Of a DNA stretch of 64,000 nucleotides, positions 8,124 to 16,719 are shown piece after piece. Within the stretch, counting starts at the first letter, position 1. Each line of letters starts with the position of its first letter. The DNA is from Eikenella corrodens (lineage in GTDB: Bacteria; Pseudomonadota; Gammaproteobacteria; Burkholderiales; Neisseriaceae), in NCBI RefSeq assembly GCF_003990355.1, contig NZ_CP034670.1, positions 806,001 through 870,000 on the forward strand. The letters run 5' to 3'. The notes beneath the pieces are model-generated. The model was not told the DNA's origin. It made no database searches and saw only the letters and a list, made by a program, of their open reading frames with translations. Both the position numbers and the translations under genes were made by a program.

Positions 8124-8495
8124 ATGTACCTTATCGTGAAACACAGCCATCTGGTATTCGTTGTGATTACCGTGGTTCTGTTCAACCTGCGCTTTTGGAT
8201 GCGCACCATCCTGCCGAGCCGCCCCGTGCCCAAAGTGCTGCGCATCGTGCCGCACATCAACGACACCCTGCTGCTCTTCACCGGCATGATGCTGATGACC
8301 ATCACCCGCTACGTGCCTTTCGGCAATGCCGATTGGCTGGGCGTGAAACTGATTTTGGTGGTGCTGTATGTGCTGGTGGGTATGTTCTGCCTGAAAAGCC
8401 CGCCGCGCTCGGCCAAATGGTGGATCGGCTACGCCCTGTCTATCGGCTGCCTCTGCACCATTTATTGGCTGGCCACATACAAACCGATGTTTTAA
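8124..8495 (+). CDS. SirB2-like integral membrane protein
   Basis: A 123-residue protein with about four hydrophobic helices (LVFVVITVVLFNLRFWM; TLLLFTGMMLMTI; VKLILVVLYVLVGMFCL; WIGYALSIGCLCTIYWLA). MYLIVKHSHLVFV at the start and 'RIVPHINDTLLLFTGM' are characteristic of the SirB family (named from a Salmonella invasion regulator locus; biochemical role not established). I chose the ATG at 8124 over the longer frame because family proteins begin at this point. It is preceded by a DUS at about 8070 and is convergent with the MidA-like gene. Confidence 0.85.
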   Translation: MYLIVKHSHLVFVVITVVLFNLRFWMRTILPSRPVPKVLRIVPHINDTLLLFTGMMLMTITRYVPFGNADWLGVKLILVVLYVLVGMFCLKSPPRSAKWWIGYALSIGCLCTIYWLATYKPMF

Positions 8496-8519
8496 CACCG
8501 GCCGTTTGGCTGATTGAAA

Positions 8520-8578
8520 AGGCTACCTGAAAACGTAGCGCAGCGAAGTTTCTGCGTAGCTAAAGTTTCAGGTAGCCT
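8520..8578 (+). repeat. DUS-capped repeat, family 'GAAGCTTCAACGCAG', variant copy
   Basis: An outward DUS, then CGTAGCGCAGCGAAGTTTCT and GCGTAGCTAAAG, then the inverse DUS. The interior resembles the 24-bp unit repeated in the MBL-fold gene at 16932-16979. Likely terminator of the SirB2-like gene. Confidence 0.55.
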
Positions 8579-8603
8579 TTATTGCAGAAAAGCTTGCGCG
8601 GTG

Positions 8604-8728
8604 TGTAGGGCGCGTACCGCAGGCAGGCATGCCGTTGCCCGTTATTCCAAAACCGCGTGCGTGCGTTCCGCATACACCCTACACCCACAAATGAGCAGGC
8701 TACCTGAAATTCATTTTTCAGGTAGCCT
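8604..8728 (+). repeat. DUS-capped interspersed repeat, copy 3 (family 'GCGTGCGTGCTTCC')
   Basis: Shares CCGTTATTCCAAA, CCGCGTGCGTGC, TTCCGCA, CACCCTACA and AAATG with copies 1 and 2, in the same order, and ends in an inverted DUS pair at 8697-8728. Confidence 0.65.
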
Positions 8729-8766
8729 TTAGGCTTTCGGCAATGCCATCAAGGCGACAAGGAAAA

Positions 8767-8803
8767 CAAAACGCTTGCGGAGCATGATTCTGCAAGCGTT
8801 TTG
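8767..8803. terminator. Bidirectional intrinsic terminator
   Basis: A 12-bp perfect stem CAAAACGCTTGC/GCAAGCGTTTTG around a 13-base loop, with T-rich flanks on both strands. It lies between the convergent SirB2-like and MidA-like genes. The rest of spacer 8496-8859 contains only repeats. Confidence 0.8.
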
Positions 8804-8859
8804 TTATTGGCAGGCTTGGCTTGTGGGGCTACCTGAAAATATTGATTGGCAACCGACGG

Positions 8860-10011
8860 TTACAGCTTGTGGCACAAATCGCCGAGGGCGAAGCCTGGCC
8901 AGTCGGGGTCGATATCGCGGCCGAAGGCGATAACTTTGAAGAGCTCGCCCATTTCCTGCGGGGCGAGCAGGGTTTGGCAGGCAGCGGCAGCGCGGATGTA
9001 GGTTTGGCTTTCCGGTTCGCCTTGGGCGGCAAGCAGGTCGGTGAGGCCGAGATTGAGCAGGAAGGCGGCCTGGGTGGTGTAGCCGATGAGGTCGAGCCCG
9101 GCTTGGCAGGCGGCTTCGGCGATGGCGGTGAAATTCACATGACAGGTAAGGTCGGTGAGGCCGATGTGCTCGAAGGGGTTGTGCACGGCGTGGTGGCGGT
9201 AGTGGCCGATGAGGGTGCCGCCGTTGCGCTGGGGGTGGTAATACTGGGCGGCGTCGAAGCCGTAGTCGATAAAGAGCAGGGCGCCGCGCGTGAGGCGTTG
9301 GGCGAGGGTGCGGATAAAGGCTTGCTGGCGCAGGTGTAGTTCGCTGGTGTAGCCGTCGATGGCGGGCAGCAGCGCTTGGGCGGCGGGCAGCAGCTCGGCC
9401 GGCAGGGTGACGCTTTGCCATTGGAATTGTTGGTTGGCATCCAGCCCTACGCCCATCAGCTGCCATTGGCCGCTTTGATAACGCACGATGTCGCAGGGCA
9501 TAGCATCGAGCACTTCGTTGCCGATGATGATGCCGTCGAATTCGGCGGGCAGCCCGGTAAGCCATGTGATTTGGTGCTGGTGTTGGGGCAGGGCGGCGGC
9601 AAGGTGTTGGCGTTGGCGTTCGGCTAAATCGGGAGAGACTTCAATAATGTAGTAGTGCCGGAGGCTACCTGAAAGCTTGCCGATCAGCTGGGCGGCAAGC
9701 TCGCCGGTACCGGCGCCGAATTCGTAGATATTGCCGGCGGTTTGCGGCAGCAGGGATTGAAGCTGGATGGCGAGGGTTTGCCCGAACAGCGGGGTGAGCG
9801 CCGGAGCGGTGATGAAGTCGCCGGCAGCGCCGATTTTGTGCGCGCCGCCGGTGTAGTAACCATATTGCGGTTGGTAGAGCGCAAGTTGCATGAAGTCGGC
9901 AAAGGGCAGGAAGCCATGGTTGGCCTGAATGCGTTGTTGTATCAGGGCACACAGTGCCTTTGAGGCGGTCAGCGCTTCTGAGCCGGGAGCGGGCAGGGTA
10001 GGGCGGTTCAT
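8860..10011 (-). CDS. SAM-dependent methyltransferase, MidA/NDUFAF7 family
   Basis: About 383 residues from the ATG at 10011; the frame extends further upstream but family proteins begin just before the SxALxxLIQQRI segment. Diagnostic are FADFMQLALYQPQYGYYTGG, GAAGDFITAPALTPLFGQTLA, the SAM loop IYEFGAGTGELAAQL, and FDGIIIGNEVLDAMPC. NDUFAF7 methylates an arginine of a respiratory complex I subunit in mitochondria; the bacterial members have unproven targets. The gene is monocistronic and convergent with SirB2. Confidence 0.88.
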   Translation of the reverse strand: MNRPTLPAPGSEALTASKALCALIQQRIQANHGFLPFADFMQLALYQPQYGYYTGGAHKIGAAGDFITAPALTPLFGQTLAIQLQSLLPQTAGNIYEFGAGTGELAAQLIGKLSGSLRHYYIIEVSPDLAERQRQHLAAALPQHQHQITWLTGLPAEFDGIIIGNEVLDAMPCDIVRYQSGQWQLMGVGLDANQQFQWQSVTLPAELLPAAQALLPAIDGYTSELHLRQQAFIRTLAQRLTRGALLFIDYGFDAAQYYHPQRNGGTLIGHYRHHAVHNPFEHIGLTDLTCHVNFTAIAEAACQAGLDLIGYTTQAAFLLNLGLTDLLAAQGEPESQTYIRAAAACQTLLAPQEMGELFKVIAFGRDIDPDWPGFALGDLCHKL

Positions 10012-10172
10012 AGAGCAATTATGCGAATAATCTGGAAAACGTGCGCAATTATAAAGGCTTGCTGCTAGGAGGCAAAATCGGGGCTGCGCGGAAAACGGCA
10101 AGCGTGATGATTGAGACTAACTATCTTATGTAAAAACAGTTTGTTAATCGTGGATTTTTACTGTGTTTGCAA

Positions 10173-10202
10173 TTGACCGATGCCGCTGCTTTGCCGTATA
10201 GT
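10173..10202 (+). promoter_or_regulatory. Putative sigma-70 promoter of the dcw cluster
   Basis: TTGACC (10173-10178), an 18-bp spacer and TATAGT (10197-10202), about 70 bp upstream of the mraZ start. It is the best -35/-10 match in the spacer before the cluster. Confidence 0.65.
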
Positions 10203-10211
10203 GTCGCTTCG

Positions 10212-10266
10212 TGGGGAATTGTGGGGCAAAGTGCCTTTCAGTTCCAAAAATCAACCGAAGGTGGGA
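10212..10266 (+). promoter_or_regulatory. MraZ operator: TGGG repeats with 10-bp period
   Basis: TGGGG at 10212 and 10222, a weak TGCCT at 10232 and TGGGA at 10262. MraZ is known to bind tandem TGGGN boxes spaced by 5 bp upstream of its own gene; the first two boxes match that spacing exactly and lie just after the -10 hexamer, a position suited to autorepression. Confidence 0.65.
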
Positions 10267-10270
10267 AAAA

Positions 10271-10726
10271 GTGTTTGGCGGCGTACATGAATTGAGCATC
10301 GACAGCAAGGGGCGCTTGGCGATTCCGGCCAAGTTCCGCGACTTGCTCGCGCGCCACTACACGCCGTCTTTGGTGGTTACCGTGGAGGCGCGTACGCATC
10401 TGGTGATGTATCCGGAAGCGGAGTGGCAGAAAACGGCGGAAAATTTGCAGGCGATGAATGTGTCGGGCAATCCGGCGGCCAGAATGTTCCGCGATTTGAT
10501 GCTGAATCACGCTGAAACATTGGATTTGGATGCTTCGGGCAGAATTTTGCTGCCGCCGAGCCTGCGCCGCCGCGTGCAATTTGATAAAGAAGTAACGCTG
10601 GTGGGCCGTGCCGACCGGCTGGAGCTGTGGAACCGCGAATGTTGGGAAGCCAATATGAACGCGGTGTTGGATATGGATCCGGACGAATTGGCCGAACAGC
10701 TCGACAAAGCCGGGTTCCGCCTATGA
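10271..10726 (+). CDS. mraZ: Transcriptional regulator MraZ
   Basis: A 151-residue AbrB-like double-domain regulator that represses the dcw cluster. It starts at GTG 10271 (VFGGVHELSIDSKGRLAIPAKFRD), since MraZ proteins begin M-F-x-G; the longer frame is not supported. Both copies of the DNA-binding motif are seen: DSKGRLAIPAKFRD at about 11-24 and DASGRILLPPSLRR in the second half. The stop overlaps the rsmH start (ATGA). TGGG operator boxes lie upstream. Confidence 0.95.
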   Translation: MFGGVHELSIDSKGRLAIPAKFRDLLARHYTPSLVVTVEARTHLVMYPEAEWQKTAENLQAMNVSGNPAARMFRDLMLNHAETLDLDASGRILLPPSLRRRVQFDKEVTLVGRADRLELWNRECWEANMNAVLDMDPDELAEQLDKAGFRL

Positions 10727-11679
10727 GCGCGCAGGAATTGGCACACGTTACCGTGCTGCTGCACGAGGCGGTGGATGCTTTGGCGGTAAAGCCGGACGGT
10801 ATGTATGTGGACGGCACGTTCGGCCGCGGCGGGCATTCCCGCCTGATTCTGTCGAAGCTGGGCGCAAACGGCCGATTGGTGGTGTTTGATAAAGACCCGC
10901 AGGCCATTGCCGTGGCACGGCGGCTGGCGGAAGCCGACAAACGCGTGCAAGTGGTGCACGGCGGGTTTTCCGGCTTTCAGGTAGCCTTAAAAGAATTGGG
11001 TATTGAAGCGGTCGATGGCGCGCTGTTTGATTTGGGCGTGTCTTCGCCGCAGATCGACGATGCCGAACGCGGCTTCAGCTTCCGCTACGATGCGCCGCTG
11101 GATATGCGGATGGACACCACGCGCGGCCAAACCGCCGCGCAATGGCTGGCCGAGGCCGGTGAAGAAGAGATTCGCGAGGTAATCAGAGATTATGGTGAAG
11201 AGCGGTTTAACAGCCAGATTGCGCGCGCCATTGTGCAGCATCGGCAAGAGCGCCCCATCCTTACAACCGGCCAGCTGGCGCAGTTGGCGGCACAAGCCGT
11301 CCGTACTCGCGAACGCGGCCAAGACCCGGCGACGCGGACGTTTCAAGCCATTCGGATTTTCATCAACCGTGAGCTTGAAGAAATAAGCGCGGTGCTGCCG
11401 CAGGCCGCAGGCTACCTGAAAACCGGCGGGCGCTTGGCGGTGATTGCCTTCCATTCGCTGGAAGACCGGATAGTGAAACAGTTTATCCGCCGCCACAGCC
11501 GCCCCGCACCGCTGCCCAAGTGGGTGATGGTGCGCGAAAGCGAGCGCCCCGAGCCGCCCCTGCGGGAAATCGGTAAGGCACAGCGGGCTTCGGCAGCAGA
11601 AACCGCAGCCAATCCGCGCGCACGCTCCGCCGTATTGCGCGTGGCCGAGCGGACGGCGGGAGAGTTTGCAGATGAATAA
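10723..11679 (+). CDS. rsmH: 16S rRNA (cytosine1402-N4)-methyltransferase
   Basis: 318 residues from ATG 10723, which overlaps the mraZ stop by 4 bp. MraW-type signature: HVTVLLHEAVDALAVKPDG, the SAM motif YVDGTFGRGGHSRLIL, DLGVSSPQIDDAERGFSFR and FHSLEDRIVKQFI. It methylates C1402 in the ribosomal P site. Two DUS copies lie in frame (encoding FSGFQVALKE and AGYLKTGG), the first at 10975-10987. Confidence 0.97.
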   Translation: MSAQELAHVTVLLHEAVDALAVKPDGMYVDGTFGRGGHSRLILSKLGANGRLVVFDKDPQAIAVARRLAEADKRVQVVHGGFSGFQVALKELGIEAVDGALFDLGVSSPQIDDAERGFSFRYDAPLDMRMDTTRGQTAAQWLAEAGEEEIREVIRDYGEERFNSQIARAIVQHRQERPILTTGQLAQLAAQAVRTRERGQDPATRTFQAIRIFINRELEEISAVLPQAAGYLKTGGRLAVIAFHSLEDRIVKQFIRRHSRPAPLPKWVMVRESERPEPPLREIGKAQRASAAETAANPRARSAVLRVAERTAGEFADE

Positions 11680-11935
11680 GTTGAATATCGTGCTGTTTGT
11701 GTTGGCGGTGCTCTCCGCGCTGGCGGTGGTGTCGGTGCAGGACAGCTCGCGCGAATCGTTTATCGCGTTGGAAAAAGAGCACCAACGGCGGGCGGACTTG
11801 GAAGAAGAATACCGCCGATTGCAATGGCAGCAGGCCAAGCTGGCCAACCACAATTTCATCAAGTCGGCGGCCGAACAACAACAGTTGCAGCCGCCTACCA
11901 TGCAGAACACCAGGGTCATCAACCTGTCCGAATAA
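11672..11935 (+). CDS. ftsL: Cell division protein FtsL
   Basis: 87 residues: a short cytoplasmic start, one membrane helix (LNIVLFVLAVLSALAVVSV) and a periplasmic leucine-zipper-like coiled coil rich in E, R and L. This is the size and layout of FtsL, which forms the FtsQLB subcomplex of the divisome. The ATG at 11672 overlaps the end of rsmH by 8 bp; the TTG two codons earlier is less likely. Position between rsmH and ftsI is canonical. Confidence 0.92.
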   Translation: MNKLNIVLFVLAVLSALAVVSVQDSSRESFIALEKEHQRRADLEEEYRRLQWQQAKLANHNFIKSAAEQQQLQPPTMQNTRVINLSE

Positions 11936-11974
11936 GGCGCGGCTGCGGCCGGATGGCAGGAAACGGGAAACTTT

Positions 11975-13711
11975 ATGTTGATTAAGAGCGACTACAAACC
12001 GCAGATGCGGCAAAAACCTTCCAAACAGAAAAAACCGGTCAGCACCAACGGCCGGATTGCTTTTGTGCTGATGGTGTTTGCAGCCGCATTTGCCGTAGCG
12101 GCCGGCTGGAGCATCCGCCTGCACACGGTCAAGCAGGACAAATTGCAGGCCGAAGGCAACAAGCGCTTCGTGCGCACTTTGGTGCAGCAGGCCAACCGCG
12201 GCACGATTACCGACCGCAACGGCGCGGTACTGGCCTTGAGCGCGCCCACCGACTCGCTGTATGCCGTCCCCTCCGCCATGGAGAAAATGCCCAGCCAAGA
12301 CCAGTTGGATCAGCTTTCCGAAATCATCGAAGTGCCGGTGGAAACCATTGCCGACCGCCTGGCGCGCACCAACAGCGATTTTGTGTTTCTGAAGCGGCAG
12401 ATGAGCGCGGAAACCGCTGCCAAAGTGCGCGCTTTGAAAATTGAGGGTTTGGCCTTCCAAACCGAGCCCAAACGGCAATATCCGATGGGCAATTTGTTCT
12501 CCCACGTTATCGGCTTTACCAATATCGACGGCAAAGGCCAAGAAGGTTTGGAGCTTTCGCGTGAAGACGACCTGCGCGGCCAAGACGGCGCGCGCGTGGT
12601 GTTGCGTGACAATAAAGGTAATTATGTCGATCAATTGGATTCGCCGCGCAACCGCGATGCAGTGGACGGGCGCAATATGGTGCTCTCACTGGATCAGCGT
12701 ATTCAATCGCTAGCGCACGATAAATTGGCGCAGGCTGTTGCCTATCATCAGGCCAAAGCCGGCACTGCTGTGGTGTTGGATGCGCAAACCGGCGAAATCC
12801 TTGCTTTGGTAAACCTGCCGGATTTCGATCCGAACCAGCCCGGTGGCGCCGAAATCGCCCTGCGTCGCAACCGTGCGGTGACCGATATGATCGAGCCCGG
12901 CTCGGCCATGAAACCTTTCCCGATTGCCAAAGCCTTGGATTCGGGCAAAGTGAACGAGAATATGGTGTTCAACACCAATACTTATAATATCGGCCCGGCC
13001 ACCGTGCGCGATACGCACAACTACCCTTCGCTCACCCTGCGCGGCATCATGCAGAAATCTTCCAACGTGGGCGTGAGCAAGCTTTCGGCCATGTTTAAGC
13101 CCGAAGAGATGCACGATTTTTATAAATCAGTCGGTTTCGGCCGCCGCATGCACTCCGGCTTTCCCGGCGAATCGCCCGGCCTGGTGCGTGATTGGCGCAA
13201 CTGGCGGCCCATCGAACAGGCCACCATGTCGTTCGGCTACGGCCTGCAGATGAGCCTGCTGCAGCTGGCGCACAGCTACACCATCTTTACCAGCGACGGC
13301 AAACTCCTGCCGGTGAGCTTCCTGCGCCAGAGCACTGCGCCGCAGGGCGAACAGGTGATCAAACCTGAAACCGCGCGCGCCATCCGCCGCATGATGGTGT
13401 CCGTTACCGAGCCCGGCGGCACCGGTACGCAGGGCGCTGTACCCGGTTTCAACGTGGGCGCAAAAACCGGTACCGCACGCAAACTGGTGGGCGGCCGCTA
13501 TGCCGACAACAAACACATGGCTACCTTCATCGGTTTCGCCCCCGCCGAGCATCCGCGCGTGATTGTGGCGGTGAACATCGACGAGCCCACCCAAAACGGC
13601 TATTACGGCGGTATCGTGGCCGGGCCGGTGTTTAGAGACATCATGGCCGGTTCGCTGAATATTCTGGGTGTAACGCCCACCAAACCCGTGCAGCAAGTCG
13701 CTGCCAAATAA
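11975..13711 (+). CDS. ftsI: Penicillin-binding protein 2 / septal transpeptidase FtsI
   Basis: 578 residues; named penA in Neisseria. N-terminal membrane helix (about 28-46), pedestal domain, then the transpeptidase domain. Active-site motifs fall at the same numbers as in gonococcal PBP2: S310-A-M-K313, S362-S-N364 and K497-T-G-T500. Residue 501 is Ala, as in beta-lactam-susceptible gonococcal alleles, though I cannot judge other sites. It cross-links septal peptidoglycan with FtsW. No DUS-encoded peptide is evident in it, unlike many neighbours. Confidence 0.96.
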   Translation: MLIKSDYKPQMRQKPSKQKKPVSTNGRIAFVLMVFAAAFAVAAGWSIRLHTVKQDKLQAEGNKRFVRTLVQQANRGTITDRNGAVLALSAPTDSLYAVPSAMEKMPSQDQLDQLSEIIEVPVETIADRLARTNSDFVFLKRQMSAETAAKVRALKIEGLAFQTEPKRQYPMGNLFSHVIGFTNIDGKGQEGLELSREDDLRGQDGARVVLRDNKGNYVDQLDSPRNRDAVDGRNMVLSLDQRIQSLAHDKLAQAVAYHQAKAGTAVVLDAQTGEILALVNLPDFDPNQPGGAEIALRRNRAVTDMIEPGSAMKPFPIAKALDSGKVNENMVFNTNTYNIGPATVRDTHNYPSLTLRGIMQKSSNVGVSKLSAMFKPEEMHDFYKSVGFGRRMHSGFPGESPGLVRDWRNWRPIEQATMSFGYGLQMSLLQLAHSYTIFTSDGKLLPVSFLRQSTAPQGEQVIKPETARAIRRMMVSVTEPGGTGTQGAVPGFNVGAKTGTARKLVGGRYADNKHMATFIGFAPAEHPRVIVAVNIDEPTQNGYYGGIVAGPVFRDIMAGSLNILGVTPTKPVQQVAAK

Positions 13712-13731
13712 ATCGGTGCTTGGAGCCGACC

Positions 13732-15213
13732 ATGTATTGCTTGAAGGACAAACAGTTTGACTTGCCCGACAACTGCACCCTGCCGCCCGATGTGGCGGCG
13801 GGGTGCATTTTGCGTATGGACAGCCGCCTGGTTCAGCCGGGCGACGTATTCGTGGCTTGCCAGGGCGAATATGCCGACGGCCGCAACTATATTCCTGCCG
13901 CGATTGCCAATGGCGCGGCGATGGTGTTTTGGGACAGCGGCGACGGTTTCGCCTGGCGGCCGGAGTGGCAAATCGCCAACCTCGGCGTGCCGCACCTGAA
14001 GCAAAACGCCGGCCTGCTGGCGGCCAAACTCTACGGCAATTTTTCAGGTAGCCTTTCTTGCTGGGGGGTAACCGGTACCAATGGCAAAACCTCGATTTCG
14101 CAATGGCTTGCCCAAGCCGCCGATTTGCTCGGCACGCCCTGCGCCATCATCGGCACGGTGGGCAACGGCTTCTGGGGGCGGCTCGAAGAAACCACCCACA
14201 CCACGCCCAACCCCGTGCGCGTGCAAACCCTGCTGCATCAATTCAAACAGCAGGGTGCGAAAGCTGTGGCGATGGAAGTATCCAGCCACGGCCTCGACCA
14301 AAACCGCGTGGTCGGCACACCTTTCTCCTCCGCCATCTTCACCAATCTCACCCGCGACCACCTCGATTACCACGGCAGCATGGCTGCTTATGGCGCTAGC
14401 AAGGCCAAACTGTTCTATTGGCAAAGCCTTCAGCACGCCATCATCAATACGGATGACAAATTCGGCCGCGAGCTGACCGATAGGCTGCGCGCCGACCGCC
14501 CAAGCCTGAACGTGTACGGCTACGGCTTCAATGAACAAGCCGATATCCGCATCACCCGCTTTACCGCTTCCGCCCAAGGCATGCAGGTAGCCTTCGACAC
14601 GCCTTGGGGCAGCGGCGAAATCCACAGCCGGCTCTTAGGGCGGTTCAATGCGCAAAACCTCGCCGCCTGCATCGGCCTTTTGTGCGCCGAAGGCTATGCG
14701 CTGCCCGACGTATTGCGCGTGCTCGCGCAAATCCGCCCCGCCACCGGCCGCATGGACTGCATCAGCCGCGCAGGCCGCCCGCTGGTGGTGGTGGACTATG
14801 CCCACACCCCCGACGCGCTGGAAAAAGCGCTGGCCACTCTGCGCGAAATCAAACCGCAGGATGCGAGCCTGTGGTGCGTGTTCGGCTGCGGCGGCAACCG
14901 CGATCGCGGCAAACGCCCGCTGATGGGCAGCGCCGCCGTGCAAGGTGCGGATAAAGTGGTGATCACCAGCGATAATCCGCGCATGGAAGAGCCGCAAGAC
15001 ATCATCGCCGACATCCTGCCCGCCGTGCCGCAGCCCGCACTGGTGGAGGCCGACCGCCGAGTGGCCATCCAAACCGCCATCCACCGCGCCGCGCCGCAGG
15101 ATATCGTGCTGATTGCCGGCAAAGGCCACGAAACCTATCAAGACGTACAGGGCGAGAAGCACCATTTCTCCGATTTTGAAATTGCCGAAGCCGCGCTGGA
15201 TGAGGCTACCTGA
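13732..15213 (+). CDS. murE: UDP-MurNAc-L-Ala-D-Glu:meso-diaminopimelate ligase
   Basis: 493 residues from ATG 13732. ATP loop GVTGTNGKTSIS at about 115, carbamylated-lysine region, and the DAP-specificity motif DNPRMEEP near the C-terminus (DNPR binds meso-DAP). A DUS sits in frame just before the P-loop (peptide FSGSL), between the N-terminal and central domains. The C-terminus is again made by a DUS: GAT GAG GCT ACC TGA gives D-E-A-T-stop. Adds meso-DAP to the peptidoglycan precursor. Confidence 0.97.
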   Translation: MYCLKDKQFDLPDNCTLPPDVAAGCILRMDSRLVQPGDVFVACQGEYADGRNYIPAAIANGAAMVFWDSGDGFAWRPEWQIANLGVPHLKQNAGLLAAKLYGNFSGSLSCWGVTGTNGKTSISQWLAQAADLLGTPCAIIGTVGNGFWGRLEETTHTTPNPVRVQTLLHQFKQQGAKAVAMEVSSHGLDQNRVVGTPFSSAIFTNLTRDHLDYHGSMAAYGASKAKLFYWQSLQHAIINTDDKFGRELTDRLRADRPSLNVYGYGFNEQADIRITRFTASAQGMQVAFDTPWGSGEIHSRLLGRFNAQNLAACIGLLCAEGYALPDVLRVLAQIRPATGRMDCISRAGRPLVVVDYAHTPDALEKALATLREIKPQDASLWCVFGCGGNRDRGKRPLMGSAAVQGADKVVITSDNPRMEEPQDIIADILPAVPQPALVEADRRVAIQTAIHRAAPQDIVLIAGKGHETYQDVQGEKHHFSDFEIAEAALDEAT

Positions 15214-15305
15214 AAAGTCTAGATTTGGTTGAGCCCGTGCGTTCAGGTAGCCTTTTGAGCTTGCTACAGGCTACCTGAAAGCGTGAACACTTTTTCAGGT
15301 AGCCT
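15203..15305 (+). terminator. Two successive inverted DUS pairs between murE and murF
   Basis: AGGCTACCTGAA at 15203 with its inverse ending at 15253, then a second pair 15268-15305. Each can form a 12-bp stem. They lie inside the dcw cluster, where full termination would be harmful, so they may only attenuate transcription. Confidence 0.5.
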
Positions 15306-15336
15306 GCCGCCCTGTCATATTTTCAATGGAATGCCC

Positions 15337-16719
15337 ATGTCCACACTCGATTTAGCTTTTGTCTGCCGCGCCCTGAACCTGCCTGCGCCGCAGCACAACC
15401 TCCCCATCCGCCGCGTCATCACCGACAGCCGCCAAGCCGCCGCTGCCGATGAGCGCGGCACTGATTTGTTTGTTGCCTTGGTGGGCGATAAACACGATGC
15501 CCACGATTTTGTGCCTGCCGTGTTGGAGCAGGGCGCTTTGGCGCTGGTATCGCGCCAAGACTGCGCCGCGCTTTCAGGTAGCCTGCCGGTGGCCGACACT
15601 TTGGCGGCGCTGCAAACCCTGGCTGCCGCTTGGCGCGAAGCGGTAAACCCGCTGGTGCTCGGCATCACCGGTTCTTCCGGCAAAACCACGGTGAAGGAGA
15701 TGCTGGCCGCTATCCTGCGCCGCCAATTCGGCGAAGCGGCCGTATTGGCTACCGCCGGCAATTTCAACAACCACATCGGCCTGCCGCTCACTCTGCTTGC
15801 CCTGCGGCCGCAGCAGCGTTATGCCGTTATCGAAATGGGCATGAACCATTTCGGCGAGCTTGATGCGCTCACCCGCATCGCCCGCCCTGATGCCGCGCTG
15901 GTCAACAATGCCCTGCGCGCACATATCGGCTGCGGTTTCGACGGCGTGGGCGATATTGCCCGCGCCAAAAGCGAAATCTACCGTGGGCTACCTGAAAGCG
16001 GCACAGCGCTGATTCCGGCGGAAGACGAATACGCCGAAGTGTTCCGCGCCGCCTGCCGCGCCCTGAATGTGCGCCAAATCGAATTCGGCGTGGACAAGGG
16101 CGAAGTGCATGCCGAAAACGTCCGGCTGCTGCCCCTGGGCTGCCGCTTCGATTTGGTGTGGCAAGACCAACGCGCGACGGTAGAACTGCCGGTGCCGGGC
16201 AAGCACAACGTGGCCAATGCCGTGGCTGCGGCCGCGCTGGCTTTGCAGGCCGGCGTGGGGCTACCTGAAAGCGCCGCCGCGCTGGCCGGGTTTGCCAATA
16301 TCAAGGGACGTTTGCAACGCAAGGCCGGCCTGCGCGGCAGCACGATTATCGACGACACCTACAACGCCAATCCCGACAGCATGAAGGCCGCGCTGGATGT
16401 GTTGGCCGGGCTGCCTGCGCCGCGCATTTTCGTGATGGGCGATATGGGCGAACTGGGCGACGGCGAGGCCCCCGCCCTGCATGCCGAAATCGGCCGCTAT
16501 GCGCGGGATAAGGGCATCGAAGCCGCCTATTTTGTGGGCGATTTCAGTGTGGAGGCTGCCGAGGCTTTCGGTGCGGCCGGGCTGTGGTTTGCCGCTAAAG
16601 ACCCGCTGCAGCAGGTGCTGGTGCACGAGTTGCCGGAGCAGGCTTCGGTGTTGGTAAAGGGTTCGCGTTTTATGCAGATGGAAGAGGTGGTGGCCGCCTT
16701 GCAGGGTCATGAAGCGTAG
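15337..16719 (+). CDS. murF: UDP-MurNAc-tripeptide:D-Ala-D-Ala ligase
   Basis: About 460 residues. I picked ATG 15337 because GGA lies 6 bp before it; ATG 15331 is also in frame. Features: DSR near residue 27, ATP loop GITGSSGKTTVKEMLA, AVIEMGMNHFGELD, and the C-terminal IIDDTYNANPDSMKAAL motif (MurF signature). In-frame DUS copies encode short SGSLP and LPES peptides. Adds D-Ala-D-Ala to the muropeptide. Its last codons overlap the start of the MBL-fold gene by 11 bp. Confidence 0.96.
   Translation: MSTLDLAFVCRALNLPAPQHNLPIRRVITDSRQAAAADERGTDLFVALVGDKHDAHDFVPAVLEQGALALVSRQDCAALSGSLPVADTLAALQTLAAAWREAVNPLVLGITGSSGKTTVKEMLAAILRRQFGEAAVLATAGNFNNHIGLPLTLLALRPQQRYAVIEMGMNHFGELDALTRIARPDAALVNNALRAHIGCGFDGVGDIARAKSEIYRGLPESGTALIPAEDEYAEVFRAACRALNVRQIEFGVDKGEVHAENVRLLPLGCRFDLVWQDQRATVELPVPGKHNVANAVAAAALALQAGVGLPESAAALAGFANIKGRLQRKAGLRGSTIIDDTYNANPDSMKAALDVLAGLPAPRIFVMGDMGELGDGEAPALHAEIGRYARDKGIEAAYFVGDFSVEAAEAFGAAGLWFAAKDPLQQVLVHELPEQASVLVKGSRFMQMEEVVAALQGHEA

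Noticed and set aside
8514..8732. 72-aa frame ending FSGSL in the sirB2-midA spacer
   Set aside because: Made entirely of DUS-capped repeats.
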